Below, piece by piece: positions 1-9,433 of a stretch of DNA of 64,000 nt. The notes beneath the pieces are model-generated. The model saw nothing but the letters and a program-made list of their open reading frames with translations. It had not been told where the DNA came from and made no database searches. This DNA comes from Intestinirhabdus alba. Lineage in GTDB: Bacteria > Pseudomonadota > Gammaproteobacteria > Enterobacterales > Enterobacteriaceae. The stretch's first letter is position 1. The number at the start of each line of letters is the position of its first letter. Position numbers and translations under genes: made by a program. Location: positions 62,001-126,000 of the forward strand of contig NZ_WMJZ01000003.1 of assembly GCF_009711095.1 (NCBI RefSeq). Reading direction: 5' to 3'.

Positions 1-2381
1 TCGCCCCGCTTGTTCCACGCCCAGATGCCCATCAGACGGTGCGCGGGCGCGAAGTCCGGCATCTGCTGCAGGGTGAAGGACCAGCAGGCCACCGCGTCGC
101 CGTAACTTTTTTTGCTGTAGCAGAAGCAGCCGAGCAGATAGCGGGCGAAGCCGTCATCGCCGAGGCTGCGCAGCATGTCCACCTCCTCAACCAGGTTCGG
201 AAAGCGCACCCGCAGCGCAAAGTTACGCTGCGCTTCGGCCACCAGCCTGCTCTTCTCCCTGGTATCCGGGGTCAGGGCGGCGCGCCACAGCAGCGGCATG
301 GCCTCCTGATTGTCCAGCCGCGTCAGGAGGGTCAGCGCCTCGGCCTTCATGCCGAGCGTGGTCAGCCAGGCGGCGAGTACCGATGAGTTGATGCCCCGGT
401 TATTGGTTATGTCGATCAGCGCCTCCAGGGCGCGCTCGTCGTCGGCAACGGCGTAGCGGGCGTAGTGCAGGGCGTAGCTGAGCGGATACTCGACCAGCCG
501 CGCGTCGATATACGCCAGCGCCGCCGCCGGATTACCTCTTTTCGCCAGCAGGAGGCCGTACAGTGCCATCGCCAGGTTATTACAGCCATTGAAGCGCAGG
601 CTCTGCTGACAGAAGCCGAGGGCCTTAGCCGTATCGCCCGCCATTAATGCCAGGCGCGCCAGGTGATAGAACGCGGTGTCCCGGCAGTCGCCGCTCCAGC
701 TGGACTTGAAGTAGTTGTCGTAAGCCTCTTTCAGTTTTCCCTGCTTCTCCTGCGCCGAGGCGAGCAGATGGCTGGCTTCGCCCGATTTCGGGTTCTTATT
801 CAGCTGATGCGCCCGCTTCAGCGCGTTTTCAGCATATTTTTCCGCCTGCGGCCAGTTGGCGCGGTTGTACTCCAGGGTGGCCAGCGCCACGTTGCAGCGG
901 TAGTCAAAGGGATCGATCTCCAGCGCCCGCAGATAGTAGTCGTACGGGGAGCGGCTGGCGCTGAGGTACTGCTCCAGGTGCTGGCCGATAAAGTACAGCT
1001 CCTCGCAGTTGGTCAGCTCGGCGGGCAGAGCCGGCGCTTTGGCGGGGGACGGCAGCGGCGTCTCCTGGGCGATATGCTCCAGGTAAGAGAGGATCTCCCG
1101 GCCTTCGCTGTCCATCAGCGTCAGGCTGAGGCGCTGGCCGTACTCGCCGCTGAGGCTGTGCAGCCACGCCTGCGCCGGCTCCAGCGACAGGTCGCTGCTC
1201 CACAGCACCTGCTCGCCGTCCCGCAGCGCCAGCGTCACGCCGCTGAGCGGTTCGATGGCGTAGACCCCGAGGCGCAGGCCGCCCTCTTCCCGCTCCAGCT
1301 TAATGGCGGCGGTGGTATTGGCGTTCTGCAGCGTGCCCAGCTGGCTGTAGGGAAGGAAGTTCTGTACGAAAACCTTCTCTTCAAAGGGGGCAAGCCAGGT
1401 GAAGTCCGGCTGGTTGTCGGTAAAGACGCCGGTCATCAGCTCGATATAGGGGCCGTTTTTATCGGTCAGGTTACGATCCCAGGCCTGGCCGAAGTCGCCG
1501 TATCCCCAGGTCCACTGCTTTTTGCCCGGCGAGACGTGGTGATCGGCCACGTGCAGCAGGCCGCCGTTCTCGCCGTGGTGCCAGGCACCGACAAAATCGT
1601 AGTCCGATTTGTCCGCCATATAGGAGGTGGGCACCGGGATATTTTTGTAGCGGGAGATATCCACGCCGGCGGAGTAATCGACCTTATAGTATTCGCCGTG
1701 GGCGATGGGGAAAGCAGAAACCGCCCGGCGGCCGTGGTCAAACACCGCGGTGACGTCCGGCGGGAAGACACTCTGATGGTCGTCGCCGCCCTTGACCGCC
1801 GGATTGGCCCACCACAGGAAGTGGCGCGGGGTGGCGTTGGGGTTAAACACCTTCCCGGTGATTTCGATAAGCGCCCTGTGGGGATAGAGGGTGAAGCCGG
1901 TCATCACCTGCAGGCCGCGCATGGGCTCCAGCTCGCCGAGCCAGACGGTGCACGCTCCGTCGTCGTGCTCCTGAACGGTCACATCCACCGGCATAAAGGT
2001 GGTCGGGCGGTGGTGCTGGGGCCAGTTAAACTCGATGCCGCCGGAAATCCACGGGCCGACCAGGCCGACCAGCGCCGGTTTTACCACCTCGTTGTAGTAA
2101 ACGAAGTCGCGCTGCATCACCTTGTCCCAGGCCCGGTGGATGCGCCCGCCCAGCTCCGGCAGCAGCATCACGCGAATAAAGTCGTTCTCGATCCAGATGG
2201 CCTGGTACTCTTTGTCCTCACATTTTCCGGTGAGCGTATCGATCACTCCGTAGGGATAGACGGCACCTGACGAACCCTGATACACCCGCTTTTCCAGAAA
2301 CATCGGATTGGGATCTTCTTTATCCGTCGTCCAGGTCGGTAATGTCACGCTCTCGCGTCTGACAGCGACTTTACTGTACAT
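1..2381 (-). CDS. yphG: YphG-like DUF5107/TPR protein, C-terminus cut by window edge
   Basis: The reading frame starts at ATG 2381, behind GGAGAG, and stays open to the left edge, giving about 793 residues. The first half (about 1-480) is a beta-rich domain of the DUF5107/DUF4380 type related to galactose-mutarotase folds, with the conserved stretches GGRIHRAWDK and SGGIEFNWPQHHRPTTF. From about residue 500 onward helical pairs resembling tetratricopeptide repeats follow. E. coli YphG has about 1,090 residues, so roughly 300 are missing. No signal peptide is seen, so it is likely cytoplasmic. It is divergent from a ROK regulator, as yphG is next to yphH in E. coli. The function is unknown; a role in carbohydrate handling is inferred from domain and context. 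Confidence 0.85.
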   Translation of the reverse strand, partial: MYSKVAVRRESVTLPTWTTDKEDPNPMFLEKRVYQGSSGAVYPYGVIDTLTGKCEDKEYQAIWIENDFIRVMLLPELGGRIHRAWDKVMQRDFVYYNEVVKPALVGLVGPWISGGIEFNWPQHHRPTTFMPVDVTVQEHDDGACTVWLGELEPMRGLQVMTGFTLYPHRALIEITGKVFNPNATPRHFLWWANPAVKGGDDHQSVFPPDVTAVFDHGRRAVSAFPIAHGEYYKVDYSAGVDISRYKNIPVPTSYMADKSDYDFVGAWHHGENGGLLHVADHHVSPGKKQWTWGYGDFGQAWDRNLTDKNGPYIELMTGVFTDNQPDFTWLAPFEEKVFVQNFLPYSQLGTLQNANTTAAIKLEREEGGLRLGVYAIEPLSGVTLALRDGEQVLWSSDLSLEPAQAWLHSLSGEYGQRLSLTLMDSEGREILSYLEHIAQETPLPSPAKAPALPAELTNCEELYFIGQHLEQYLSASRSPYDYYLRALEIDPFDYRCNVALATLEYNRANWPQAEKYAENALKRAHQLNKNPKSGEASHLLASAQEKQGKLKEAYDNYFKSSWSGDCRDTAFYHLARLALMAGDTAKALGFCQQSLRFNGCNNLAMALYGLLLAKRGNPAAALAYIDARLVEYPLSYALHYARYAVADDERALEALIDITNNRGINSSVLAAWLTTLGMKAEALTLLTRLDNQEAMPLLWRAALTPDTREKSRLVAEAQRNFALRVRFPNLVEEVDMLRSLGDDGFARYLLGCFCYSKKSYGDAVACWSFTLQQMPDFAPAHRLMGIWAWNKRG

Positions 2382-2440
2382 GCGTCTCTCCACTAAAAAA
2401 TGTAAGTTAACCACCGTATAATGGCATTCTGAACGCTAAT

Positions 2441-2474
2441 TTCTGGGGCGTAATCCAGAACGATCACGGATTAC
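2441..2474. promoter_or_regulatory. Nested inverted repeats between yphG and the ROK gene
   Basis: Two interleaved inverted repeats lie in the 111-bp divergent gap: TTCTGG (2441-2446) with CCAGAA (2455-2460), and GTAATCC (2450-2456) with GGATTAC (2468-2474). A TATAAT hexamer on the plus strand is at 2417-2422. They could be the operator of the adjacent ROK regulator; this is inference from position and symmetry only. Confidence 0.4.
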
Positions 2475-2492
2475 ACTAAAGAGAGTTAACTG

Positions 2493-3698
2493 ATGTTTGA
2501 CGTGGGCCTGAACAACAGCCGGATGCGTCAGCTCAATAAAGAGCTGATTATGTCGCTTCTCTGGCGGGAAAAAAGGGTGACAAAATCGCAGGTTGCCAGA
2601 GCCATTGAACTCTCGATTCCTGCGGTCAGCAACATTCTGGAGGAGCTGCTGGCGGAGGGGCAGGTCTGCCATTCAGAGACGAATTTAAGCCACCGCGGCG
2701 TCGGCAGCGGCAGCTGGCTGCTGCCGACCCATACGCCCCTGACCCTGTGCCTGAACGTGACCCCGACCACCCTCGAAAGCCAGCTGGTGGATCATCAGCT
2801 TTCCGTGGTTGGCGACCTGACGAACGAGGCCGTCGACGCGCCGACGCCGACGGCGCTGCTGGAGGCAATCTCCCGGCGCTACATTCGCTGCCAGAAAGCG
2901 TTCCCCGATAAAAAGCTCCGCCTTGCGATCGCCATGCACGGCCAGGTCGATGCGGAAACCGGGGTATCGCAATATATGCCGCAGGCACCGTGGAGGGAGC
3001 CGGTGGAGGTGAAGTATATTCTCGAAGAGCGCTTAAAATGCCCGGTTATTGTGGATAATGACTGCATCATGCTGGCGCTGGCGGAGAAGTGGCAGGGCGA
3101 TAACCCGCGAAAAGATTTCTGCGTGATCAACGTCGACTACGGCATCGGCTCGTCGTTTATCATCAATAACGCCATCTACCGGGGAAGCCTGTACGGAAGC
3201 GGCCAGATTGGCCATACCATCGTGGACCCCGACGGCAAGGCCTGCAGCTGCGGCAGATACGGCTGCCTGGAAACCGTCGCCTCCCTGAGCGCCATCAAGA
3301 AACAGGTGCGGACGGGCCTGAAGTTGAACGCCGGAATTACCGCTGAAGAGATTGAGCAGCTTGATACCGACCTGCTGATCGCGCTCTGGCGGCAGAAGGT
3401 GCCAATGGTGCAGCGGCTGGTGGAGGACGGGGCGAACGCCATCGGCCTCAGCCTGTATAATTTTCTTAATATCCTCAATATCAACCAGATCTGGCTCTAT
3501 GGCCGCAGCTGCCGGTTCGGCGAAGCGTGGCTGGAAACCATCGTCCGGCACGTGGTCGGCGGCCCCTTCGATCCCGCCGATACCCTTAAAAAGAACGCCA
3601 CCCGCATTGAGTTTGGTCAGCTAACCCGCCAGCAGCAGGTGGTGGGCATCGCCTGGCTGTACGTGGAGGAGAGCCTTAGCGCGCTGCGCGCCGGCTGA
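2493..3698 (+). CDS. yphH: ROK-family transcriptional regulator (YphH-like)
   Basis: This 401-residue protein has an N-terminal winged helix-turn-helix at about residues 20-60 (TKSQVARAIELSIPAVSNI) followed by a ROK sugar-kinase fold. The ROK zinc site is intact: His241 and CSCGRYGC (Cys251, 253, 258). Two typical kinase positions differ: GQIGH where kinases usually have GEIGH, and NDC where they have NDA. It is therefore probably a sugar-responsive repressor rather than a kinase. It is divergent from the yphG-like gene, the E. coli yphG/yphH arrangement, and probably controls that gene and itself. The yphH name rests on context and family. Confidence 0.8.
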   Translation: MFDVGLNNSRMRQLNKELIMSLLWREKRVTKSQVARAIELSIPAVSNILEELLAEGQVCHSETNLSHRGVGSGSWLLPTHTPLTLCLNVTPTTLESQLVDHQLSVVGDLTNEAVDAPTPTALLEAISRRYIRCQKAFPDKKLRLAIAMHGQVDAETGVSQYMPQAPWREPVEVKYILEERLKCPVIVDNDCIMLALAEKWQGDNPRKDFCVINVDYGIGSSFIINNAIYRGSLYGSGQIGHTIVDPDGKACSCGRYGCLETVASLSAIKKQVRTGLKLNAGITAEEIEQLDTDLLIALWRQKVPMVQRLVEDGANAIGLSLYNFLNILNINQIWLYGRSCRFGEAWLETIVRHVVGGPFDPADTLKKNATRIEFGQLTRQQQVVGIAWLYVEESLSALRAG

Positions 3699-3700
3699 CG

Positions 3701-3726
3701 CCGGTCACCGCCGGGGCGATGACCGG
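3701..3726. terminator. Hairpin between convergent ROK and MFS genes
   Basis: CCGGTCA (3701-3707) pairs with TGACCGG (3720-3726) between the two convergent stop codons. There is no T run, so it is only a possible bidirectional terminator. Confidence 0.35.
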
Positions 3727-3735
3727 AATGCCGGC

Positions 3736-5124
3736 TCAGGCCCGGCTCATTTCCGCGCCGATCTCCTCCAGCGATCGGTTGCGGGTCTCCGGCACGCAAA
3801 AGACGTTCAGCAAAAACCACAGCAGGCAGCACAGGCCGTAGAGGAAGAAGGGGAAGCTGCCGTTGAACAGCCGGTTGAGCATTTCGCTGTTGGTCAGCAT
3901 CGGGAAGGTTTGCGAGACGATAAAGCTGCCGGTCCAGATTAGCAGCGTCGCCCAGGACATCAGCTTATCGCGGATCATATTGGGGGCCAGTTCGGGAATG
4001 ATTATCCATAATATCGGCCCCACGGTGCCGCCGAAGAACAGAATATAGACAATCATGATCGCCAGCATAAACAGGCTGGTGACCCCCATCCAGATAAGAA
4101 TTCCCAGCAGGGTAATGGAAAGAAAGCAGACGAAGGAGCCGACGATCAGCAGCCTGCGGCGGCCGTACTTTTCCACCCGGTAGACGGCCCAGACGGCGGC
4201 GACAAAGAAGGCGATGCCGATAACTATCTGCTGATAGTAGGCCGTTTTTTCGCTGGCAATGCCGATATTTTCAAACAGGACGTTGCCGTAATAGAGCACG
4301 GCGTTAATGCCGCATAAGTTCGCCAGCAGCGCCATGCCCAGGATGGTCAGCGACACCCGGCGATACTTTTTTGCCAGAATGCTGGCGTCAGCGCGGCCAG
4401 CGTCGGGCTGACGAAACGTGCTTTTTATCTCGTTAATCGCCCCCTGGCTGTCGTAATCCTCGCCGTAAAGGGTGCGAAGAATGGCCCCGGCCTGCTCTTC
4501 GCGATGGTTTTTAATCAGCCAGCGCGGCGATTCGGGGAGCCAGAAGGCCAGCAGCATAAACAGGCAGCCGGGAACGGACATCGCGCCCAGCATAAAGCGC
4601 CAGCCGTACTCTGTGGCCCACTGCGGATCGCTGGCCTGGTTGGCGACCAGCGCGTTGACCAGATACACCGCGAGGATGCCGAAGGCGATCATCATCTGGT
4701 AAAAGCCCAGCGCTTTGCCGCGTATTTTTTGCGCTGCGACTTCGCCAATATAGACCGGGGCCGTCGCGGAACCCAGCCCCACGCCGATGCCGCCAACGAT
4801 CCTGAAAAGAATAAACATCGTAAAGTTATAGGGGAAAGCGGTGAAAATCCCGGCGAGAAAAACCAGTACGCCGGTAATAATCAGCGCTTTCTTGCGCCCC
4901 AAAGCGTTAGTAATAAACTGGCCGCTAAAGGCACCCATCATAAACCCCAATACCACTGACGACACCGCCCAGCCGGTGCCCATGGCGTCGAGGGCGAAAT
5001 AGTGGCTCAGATGCGTTATGGCACCGGCAATGACCGCCGAGTCAAAGCCATATAATAATCCGGCTACCGATGCAATGAGCGACAGCTTATAACTCATACC
5101 GTAGGTTGTATTCATTTTATTCAC
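3736..5124 (-). CDS. Sugar porter family MFS transporter (1)
   Basis: This 462-residue, 12-segment membrane protein belongs to the sugar porter family (TC 2.A.1.1). It has the inter-helix motif GRKKAL, the central PESPRWL motif and the C-terminal PETRNRSLEEI motif. It would act as a proton-sugar symporter in the inner membrane. It is the last gene of a six-gene minus-strand operon and starts 3 nt after the RbsD-like stop codon, which indicates translational coupling. A second porter of the same family is encoded upstream in the operon. The substrate cannot be told from sequence. Confidence 0.85.
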   Translation of the reverse strand: MNKMNTTYGMSYKLSLIASVAGLLYGFDSAVIAGAITHLSHYFALDAMGTGWAVSSVVLGFMMGAFSGQFITNALGRKKALIITGVLVFLAGIFTAFPYNFTMFILFRIVGGIGVGLGSATAPVYIGEVAAQKIRGKALGFYQMMIAFGILAVYLVNALVANQASDPQWATEYGWRFMLGAMSVPGCLFMLLAFWLPESPRWLIKNHREEQAGAILRTLYGEDYDSQGAINEIKSTFRQPDAGRADASILAKKYRRVSLTILGMALLANLCGINAVLYYGNVLFENIGIASEKTAYYQQIVIGIAFFVAAVWAVYRVEKYGRRRLLIVGSFVCFLSITLLGILIWMGVTSLFMLAIMIVYILFFGGTVGPILWIIIPELAPNMIRDKLMSWATLLIWTGSFIVSQTFPMLTNSEMLNRLFNGSFPFFLYGLCCLLWFLLNVFCVPETRNRSLEEIGAEMSRA

Positions 5125-5127
5125 CCG

Positions 5128-5628
5128 TCACTCTTTTTTAAGTTGCGGTACGGCCCCGTTTTTAATCTTTGCCGAACGCGCCGCGTATTCCGGCAGCATT
5201 ATCATCGAGTCATCAAACCAGGCGTCCGGATCGGTGCTGGCGACCAGGGCGAAATTTCCCCACGGCATCAGCGAGCCGGAGCGGAGGGTCACCCTGGCGC
5301 GGGGATAAATATCGGCTACCAGCTTCTGGTGCGGGATAGACGTAAAGTCTGCGCCGGAGCCGGTAAATATTTCCGTTACCTGCCGCAGCAGGTTGGGGTT
5401 ATTTTTCGGGATCTCCTCAGCGAAAATCACGTTCTCAATAAACAGCTCCCGCCGCAGGGCGCGCAGAATAACCAGCAGATCGACGCTACCGGCGCAAAAG
5501 GCCAGGTCGATTCTGTGGTTGCCCGGCGGAATAGGGGCACCGGCGTCGGTCACTAAAATAATATCGCCGTGGCCTAAGCTGGCTAACGCTTCGGCGACCT
5601 GGGGGTGCAGAATTTTGTCAGGTCTCAT
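5128..5628 (-). CDS. RbsD/FucU family sugar mutarotase
   Basis: The 166-residue protein has the RbsD/FucU N-terminal signature, ASLGHGDIILVTDAGAP, which carries the catalytic-region His and Asp. Family members interconvert pyranose and furanose forms or anomers of sugars such as ribose and fucose in the cytoplasm. At 166 residues it is longer than RbsD or FucU (about 140) through its C-terminal part. It lies 87 nt after one MFS porter and 3 nt before another, so it probably prepares the imported sugar for the operon kinases. The sugar is unknown. Confidence 0.8.
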   Translation of the reverse strand: MRPDKILHPQVAEALASLGHGDIILVTDAGAPIPPGNHRIDLAFCAGSVDLLVILRALRRELFIENVIFAEEIPKNNPNLLRQVTEIFTGSGADFTSIPHQKLVADIYPRARVTLRSGSLMPWGNFALVASTDPDAWFDDSMIMLPEYAARSAKIKNGAVPQLKKE

Positions 5629-5715
5629 TGGATTCTCCTGATAGGTTACAGAGGTGAGGTTATTTTTTTTCTATATACCAACGCCGCCAGAAAATAATAA
5701 GCGGCGGCGACAAAA

Positions 5716-7098
5716 CTATTTTCCGTGCAGCTCCGCTTCAATTTGCTCCAGCGTTTTTCCTTTGGTTTCCGGCACCATTGCCAGCACGAAAATTAAGGCG
5801 ACCAGGGAAATAGCGGCAAAAATAAAGAAGGTGTTTGCCGCGCTGATATTTTCCACCAGCAGCGGAAAAAAACGGGAAACGAAAAAGTTGCCGCCCCACA
5901 GGGCGAAAGTGGCAATTGACACCGCAATGCCGCGCACGCGGACGGGAAAGATCTCGGAAATAATCACATAGGCCACGGTGCCGTAAGAGACGGCGAAAAT
6001 CGCCACGTAGGCGAGGATGCAAATCAGCAGCAGCGTGGTCTGCGCTTCGCTGGCGCGGAACAGCAACCCGGTGCAGACGAGGGAAACGGCCATCCCCGCC
6101 GAGCCAAAAATAAGCAGCGAGCGCCGCCCGACCCTGTCGATGATCCACATGGAAACCAGCGTGGCGACAACCAGCGTGATGCCGATAAGCACGGTAAAGG
6201 ACATTGCGCCGCTGACGTTGGCCCCGGCCATTTTAAAAATCTCCGGCGCGTAGTAAAAAATGGCGTTGATGCCGGCGATCTGCTGGAAAAGGGCGACGCA
6301 GAAGCCAACCGCCAGCGCCCGCCGCAGGCGAGGGGTGAACAGCTCGCGCAGGCGGGGGGCGCTTTCGCTTTGCAGGGCGCGCTGAATGGCTTCCAGCTGC
6401 CCCCTGGCGGCGGCCTCGTCCGGGTTAATTTTGCGCAGGATGTCGAGGGCCTGGTCCATGCGCCCCTTGCGCGCCAGCCAGCGGGGGCTTTCCGGCACCA
6501 GCAGCAACAGCAGCAGAAAAACCCCGGCCGGGGCGATGCCGGTGGCGAAAATCACCCGCCAGCCGTATTCAACGTTCCACGCTTCGCTGGCGTAGCGGGC
6601 GATAACGGCGGAAATAGAGAAGATCGCCAGATTGCCGATGCAGTTGAACAGCTGGTTCAGCGAGACCAGCCGCCCGCGAATGTGCGCCGGGGACACCTCG
6701 GCGATATAGAGGGGCGCGACGGTGGTCTCAATGCCGATGCCGACGCCAACAATAATGCGGAACCACACCAGCATCTCCGGCGAAGCGGCGAGCGCCTCCC
6801 CCAGCACGCCAAAGATGAAGATCAGCGCCGTCAGCAGCAGCACCTTTTTTCTGCCCACCGCGTCGGAAAGCGGGCCGGCCAGCGCCACGCCGATAATACA
6901 GCCGACGATAATGGATGACGTAACCCAGCCGATGCCGTCGGCATCCAGGCTGAAGCGGCTGTGTAAAAAGCCGATCGACCCGGAGATGCTGCCGTTGTCA
7001 AAGCCGAAGAGAAATCCCCCGACGGCGGTCACGAAGGCAATTAACAGAACGTTTCGCATCCAGGCGTTGCCGGCCAGGATCGGCGTATGACTAACCAT
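5716..7098 (-). CDS. Sugar porter family MFS transporter (2)
   Basis: This 460-residue protein has 12 predicted membrane segments and the sugar porter motifs GRKKVL, PESPRWL and C-terminal PETKGKTLEQIEAEL. It resembles bacterial xylose, arabinose and galactose symporters. Its start lies 11 nt after the stop codon of the PfkB-type kinase gene, so the two are cotranscribed. Two paralogous porters in one operon could serve different sugars or different affinities, or one could export a product. Confidence 0.85.
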   Translation of the reverse strand: MVSHTPILAGNAWMRNVLLIAFVTAVGGFLFGFDNGSISGSIGFLHSRFSLDADGIGWVTSSIIVGCIIGVALAGPLSDAVGRKKVLLLTALIFIFGVLGEALAASPEMLVWFRIIVGVGIGIETTVAPLYIAEVSPAHIRGRLVSLNQLFNCIGNLAIFSISAVIARYASEAWNVEYGWRVIFATGIAPAGVFLLLLLLVPESPRWLARKGRMDQALDILRKINPDEAAARGQLEAIQRALQSESAPRLRELFTPRLRRALAVGFCVALFQQIAGINAIFYYAPEIFKMAGANVSGAMSFTVLIGITLVVATLVSMWIIDRVGRRSLLIFGSAGMAVSLVCTGLLFRASEAQTTLLLICILAYVAIFAVSYGTVAYVIISEIFPVRVRGIAVSIATFALWGGNFFVSRFFPLLVENISAANTFFIFAAISLVALIFVLAMVPETKGKTLEQIEAELHGK

Positions 7099-7109
7099 AG
7101 TTCTCTCCG

Positions 7110-8069
7110 TTATCGGGCGGGTGAGCGCGGCAGGGCGCGTACCGCGCAGCGCTGTTGCAGGTCAGCAAGATTCATATCGGCGGCCAGTCCGGCCGTCGGG
7201 CTGGCGGCGTTGGCCGCCCCGCAGGCCGCGGCCAGGGTAAGATGCTCCCGCCACCCGGCCCGGGGACGGGCCAGCAGACTGGCGATCAGCCCGCCGCAGT
7301 AGGCGTCCCCCGAACCGACCGGGCTGGCGGTCGCTACCTGCGGTGAGGCGATCTCGTAATCGCCGTCGGGCGTCAGCGCCAGGGTGGGGCGCTGGCCGTC
7401 GGTGATAATGACGCAGCGCACCCCCTGCGCCAGCCAGGCCTGCGGCAGGTTCTCCTCTGACGCGGCGCTTGCCTGGCGCAGCTCGTCGCGGTTGATTTTA
7501 ATGATGTCCGGCAGCGCCCCGGCGGAGTGCAGCAGGGCGGGGCCGTGGGTATCCAGCAGCGTCAGCGCGCCGGTCGTGCGGGCGAGGGTTATCCAGCGCC
7601 CGTACTCGTCGGGGGGCAGGCTTTTCGCCAGCGATCCGGTGCAGATAAGCGCGTCGGCCTGCGGCAGTACCTGGGCCAGCAGGGCGTGCAGGCGCTGATG
7701 TTCAGGCGGCGTGACGGCAGGCCCGGCGGTGTTGTAGACGCTGGCCTTCTCCGGTGCCTGCACCTCGGTTACCACTTCGCAAATCCGCGTGCTGCCTGCG
7801 ATCTCGCACCAGCGGCCCTCCAGCGCCTCCTGCGCCAGCAGCTCGCGACACAGCCGCCCGGTGGCACCGCCGAGAAATCCCAGCAGCAGCGGCGTCGGGC
7901 AGTCGGGCAGATGGGAATGGAGCTGGCGTATGACGCGGGCGACGTTGACGCCTTTGCCGCCCGCCAGGGTTTTGTCATCCAGCAGCCGGTGCACTTCGCC
8001 AGGCTGCTGTCTGTCAACCAGCAGCAGGCGTTCGATAGCCGTATTGAGTGAGGCGATAATAACGTTCAC
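7110..8069 (-). CDS. PfkB-family kinase, 1-phosphofructokinase/tagatose-6-P kinase type
   Basis: The 319-residue protein belongs to the PfkB/ribokinase superfamily. It shows the N-terminal GGKGVNVARV substrate-binding motif of the LacC/FruK branch and the C-terminal GSGDAYCGG motif with the catalytic Asp. LacC and FruK phosphorylate a sugar phosphate to a bisphosphate, so by analogy this enzyme may add the second phosphate before aldol cleavage. Its ATG overlaps the FGGY kinase stop codon by 4 nt, indicating coupled translation of the two kinases. Exact substrate is not recognisable. Confidence 0.82.
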   Translation of the reverse strand: MNVIIASLNTAIERLLLVDRQQPGEVHRLLDDKTLAGGKGVNVARVIRQLHSHLPDCPTPLLLGFLGGATGRLCRELLAQEALEGRWCEIAGSTRICEVVTEVQAPEKASVYNTAGPAVTPPEHQRLHALLAQVLPQADALICTGSLAKSLPPDEYGRWITLARTTGALTLLDTHGPALLHSAGALPDIIKINRDELRQASAASEENLPQAWLAQGVRCVIITDGQRPTLALTPDGDYEIASPQVATASPVGSGDAYCGGLIASLLARPRAGWREHLTLAAACGAANAASPTAGLAADMNLADLQQRCAVRALPRSPAR

Positions 8070-9409
8070 AGCCGATCCTCCCGGTGGGTTGCAATAAACC
8101 AGCTTTCGCGGGCGATCATGGCGGCCCCCGTGGCGACGGGTTCGTCCAGATCGCTGACGAACAGCGGCATGTTCCAGCGCCGCCGACGGTGCTCCAGCAT
8201 CTCCGGACGCTGAAACAGCGAGCCCATCAGCACGGCGTCCTGGGGCAGGATCCCGCCGGTTTCGCCCATCTGCGAGAGCAGGCGAAACGCGCGGTCGGCG
8301 ATATGATTCAGGGTGGCCTGGACAATGCCGGCGGGGCGGACGCCGGCGTTCAGATGGTGCAGGGAGAACAGCCCCCGCGCCTCCGCCTCGTTAACCGAAA
8401 CCGAGACGGCGGAAGGGGGGGCGTCGGCGAGCAGATCCCGGAACAGCAGGTCGTAGTCGCCCTGATACAGCAGCTCCGCCAGCGTCTGGATAATTTTGCC
8501 GGAGGGCGTGGCGCAGCCCATCACAAACTCGCCCGCTTTCCAGGTGCGCTCGATATCCACCTCCAGCCGCCACGCGGCGGCGGCGTCCGGGAAGTGCGGC
8601 GTGAGCACCATCAGGTACTCAGAGGTGCCTATTGAGTCAAAGACGCTGGTGGGCTGATAATTTTGCACCGCCCACGCGCCGACGATCTGATCGTGTCCGC
8701 CGACGAAGACGCTGGCTCCGGGAGCGAGGGGCACGCCCGGCAGCGCGTCGGGGCGGATCTCCCCGCAGCGCTCGCCGGTATCCGCCATTGTCGGAAAAAG
8801 CGTCGGCGGGAAGTCCAGCCGCGCCAGCGTCGGCTCATGCAGCCGCATTGACCTGAGGTCGACGCACTGGGAGTGGGTGATCTGCGAGGTAGCCGCGCGC
8901 CACTCGCCGGTCATCTGCCACATCACGTAGCTGCCGAAGTCCACCCACAGATCGATCTGCCGCCAGAGGGCCGGATCGTGGCGGCGTATCCAGCTCAGCC
9001 GCTCAGGGCTTTGGTTGGGGCGCGAGCGCATCCCGGAAACGGCGTAGTGTGCCTCGCCGTCCAGCCACCGGTGCAGGCTGGCGTCCAGCGCCGGGTCCGG
9101 GTAGTTCTCCCACCAGGCCAGGGAGGGCCACAGCACCTTCCCGCTGCGGTCGACCGCCACCGACTCCTCCTGGCCGAAGGTGCCTACCGAGACGGCGGCC
9201 AGCGGGCCCCAGCGCCGCGCTTCGTCGCCCGAGTAGGCCTGGATCAGCGCCGAGAGATCCCGCCAGACCGCCAGCGCGTCGTGGAAGGTCAGCCCGTTGC
9301 GCTGCAAAACCGGCGTCCGGCGCTTCCTCACCGGCAAAAGCGTGCCGTCCTCGCCCATGCCGATAACTTTAAGGTGCGTGGTGCCGATATCGATACCGAG
9401 AAACCACAT
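8066..9409 (-). CDS. FGGY-family carbohydrate kinase
   Basis: The 447-residue protein has the FGGY N-terminal phosphate motif GIDIGTTHLKVIG, a central GGHDQIVGAWAV segment and a C-terminal ATGAAMIA segment. Family members phosphorylate ketoses, polyols or glycerol in the cytoplasm. It lies between the oxidase gene (24-nt gap) and the PfkB-type gene (4-nt overlap). It probably carries out the first phosphorylation of the pathway. It is not obviously XylB, AraB, FucK or GlpK, so no name is assigned. Confidence 0.82.
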   Translation of the reverse strand: MWFLGIDIGTTHLKVIGMGEDGTLLPVRKRRTPVLQRNGLTFHDALAVWRDLSALIQAYSGDEARRWGPLAAVSVGTFGQEESVAVDRSGKVLWPSLAWWENYPDPALDASLHRWLDGEAHYAVSGMRSRPNQSPERLSWIRRHDPALWRQIDLWVDFGSYVMWQMTGEWRAATSQITHSQCVDLRSMRLHEPTLARLDFPPTLFPTMADTGERCGEIRPDALPGVPLAPGASVFVGGHDQIVGAWAVQNYQPTSVFDSIGTSEYLMVLTPHFPDAAAAWRLEVDIERTWKAGEFVMGCATPSGKIIQTLAELLYQGDYDLLFRDLLADAPPSAVSVSVNEAEARGLFSLHHLNAGVRPAGIVQATLNHIADRAFRLLSQMGETGGILPQDAVLMGSLFQRPEMLEHRRRRWNMPLFVSDLDEPVATGAAMIARESWFIATHREDRL

Positions 9410-9433
9410 AGCGATTGCCCCCCGATGTGCAGG

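Noticed and set aside
663-2270. A 535-codon plus-strand open frame opposite yphG
   Set aside because: The minus strand encodes a full-length match to the YphG family through this stretch; the plus frame is an effect of high GC and has no domain signs.
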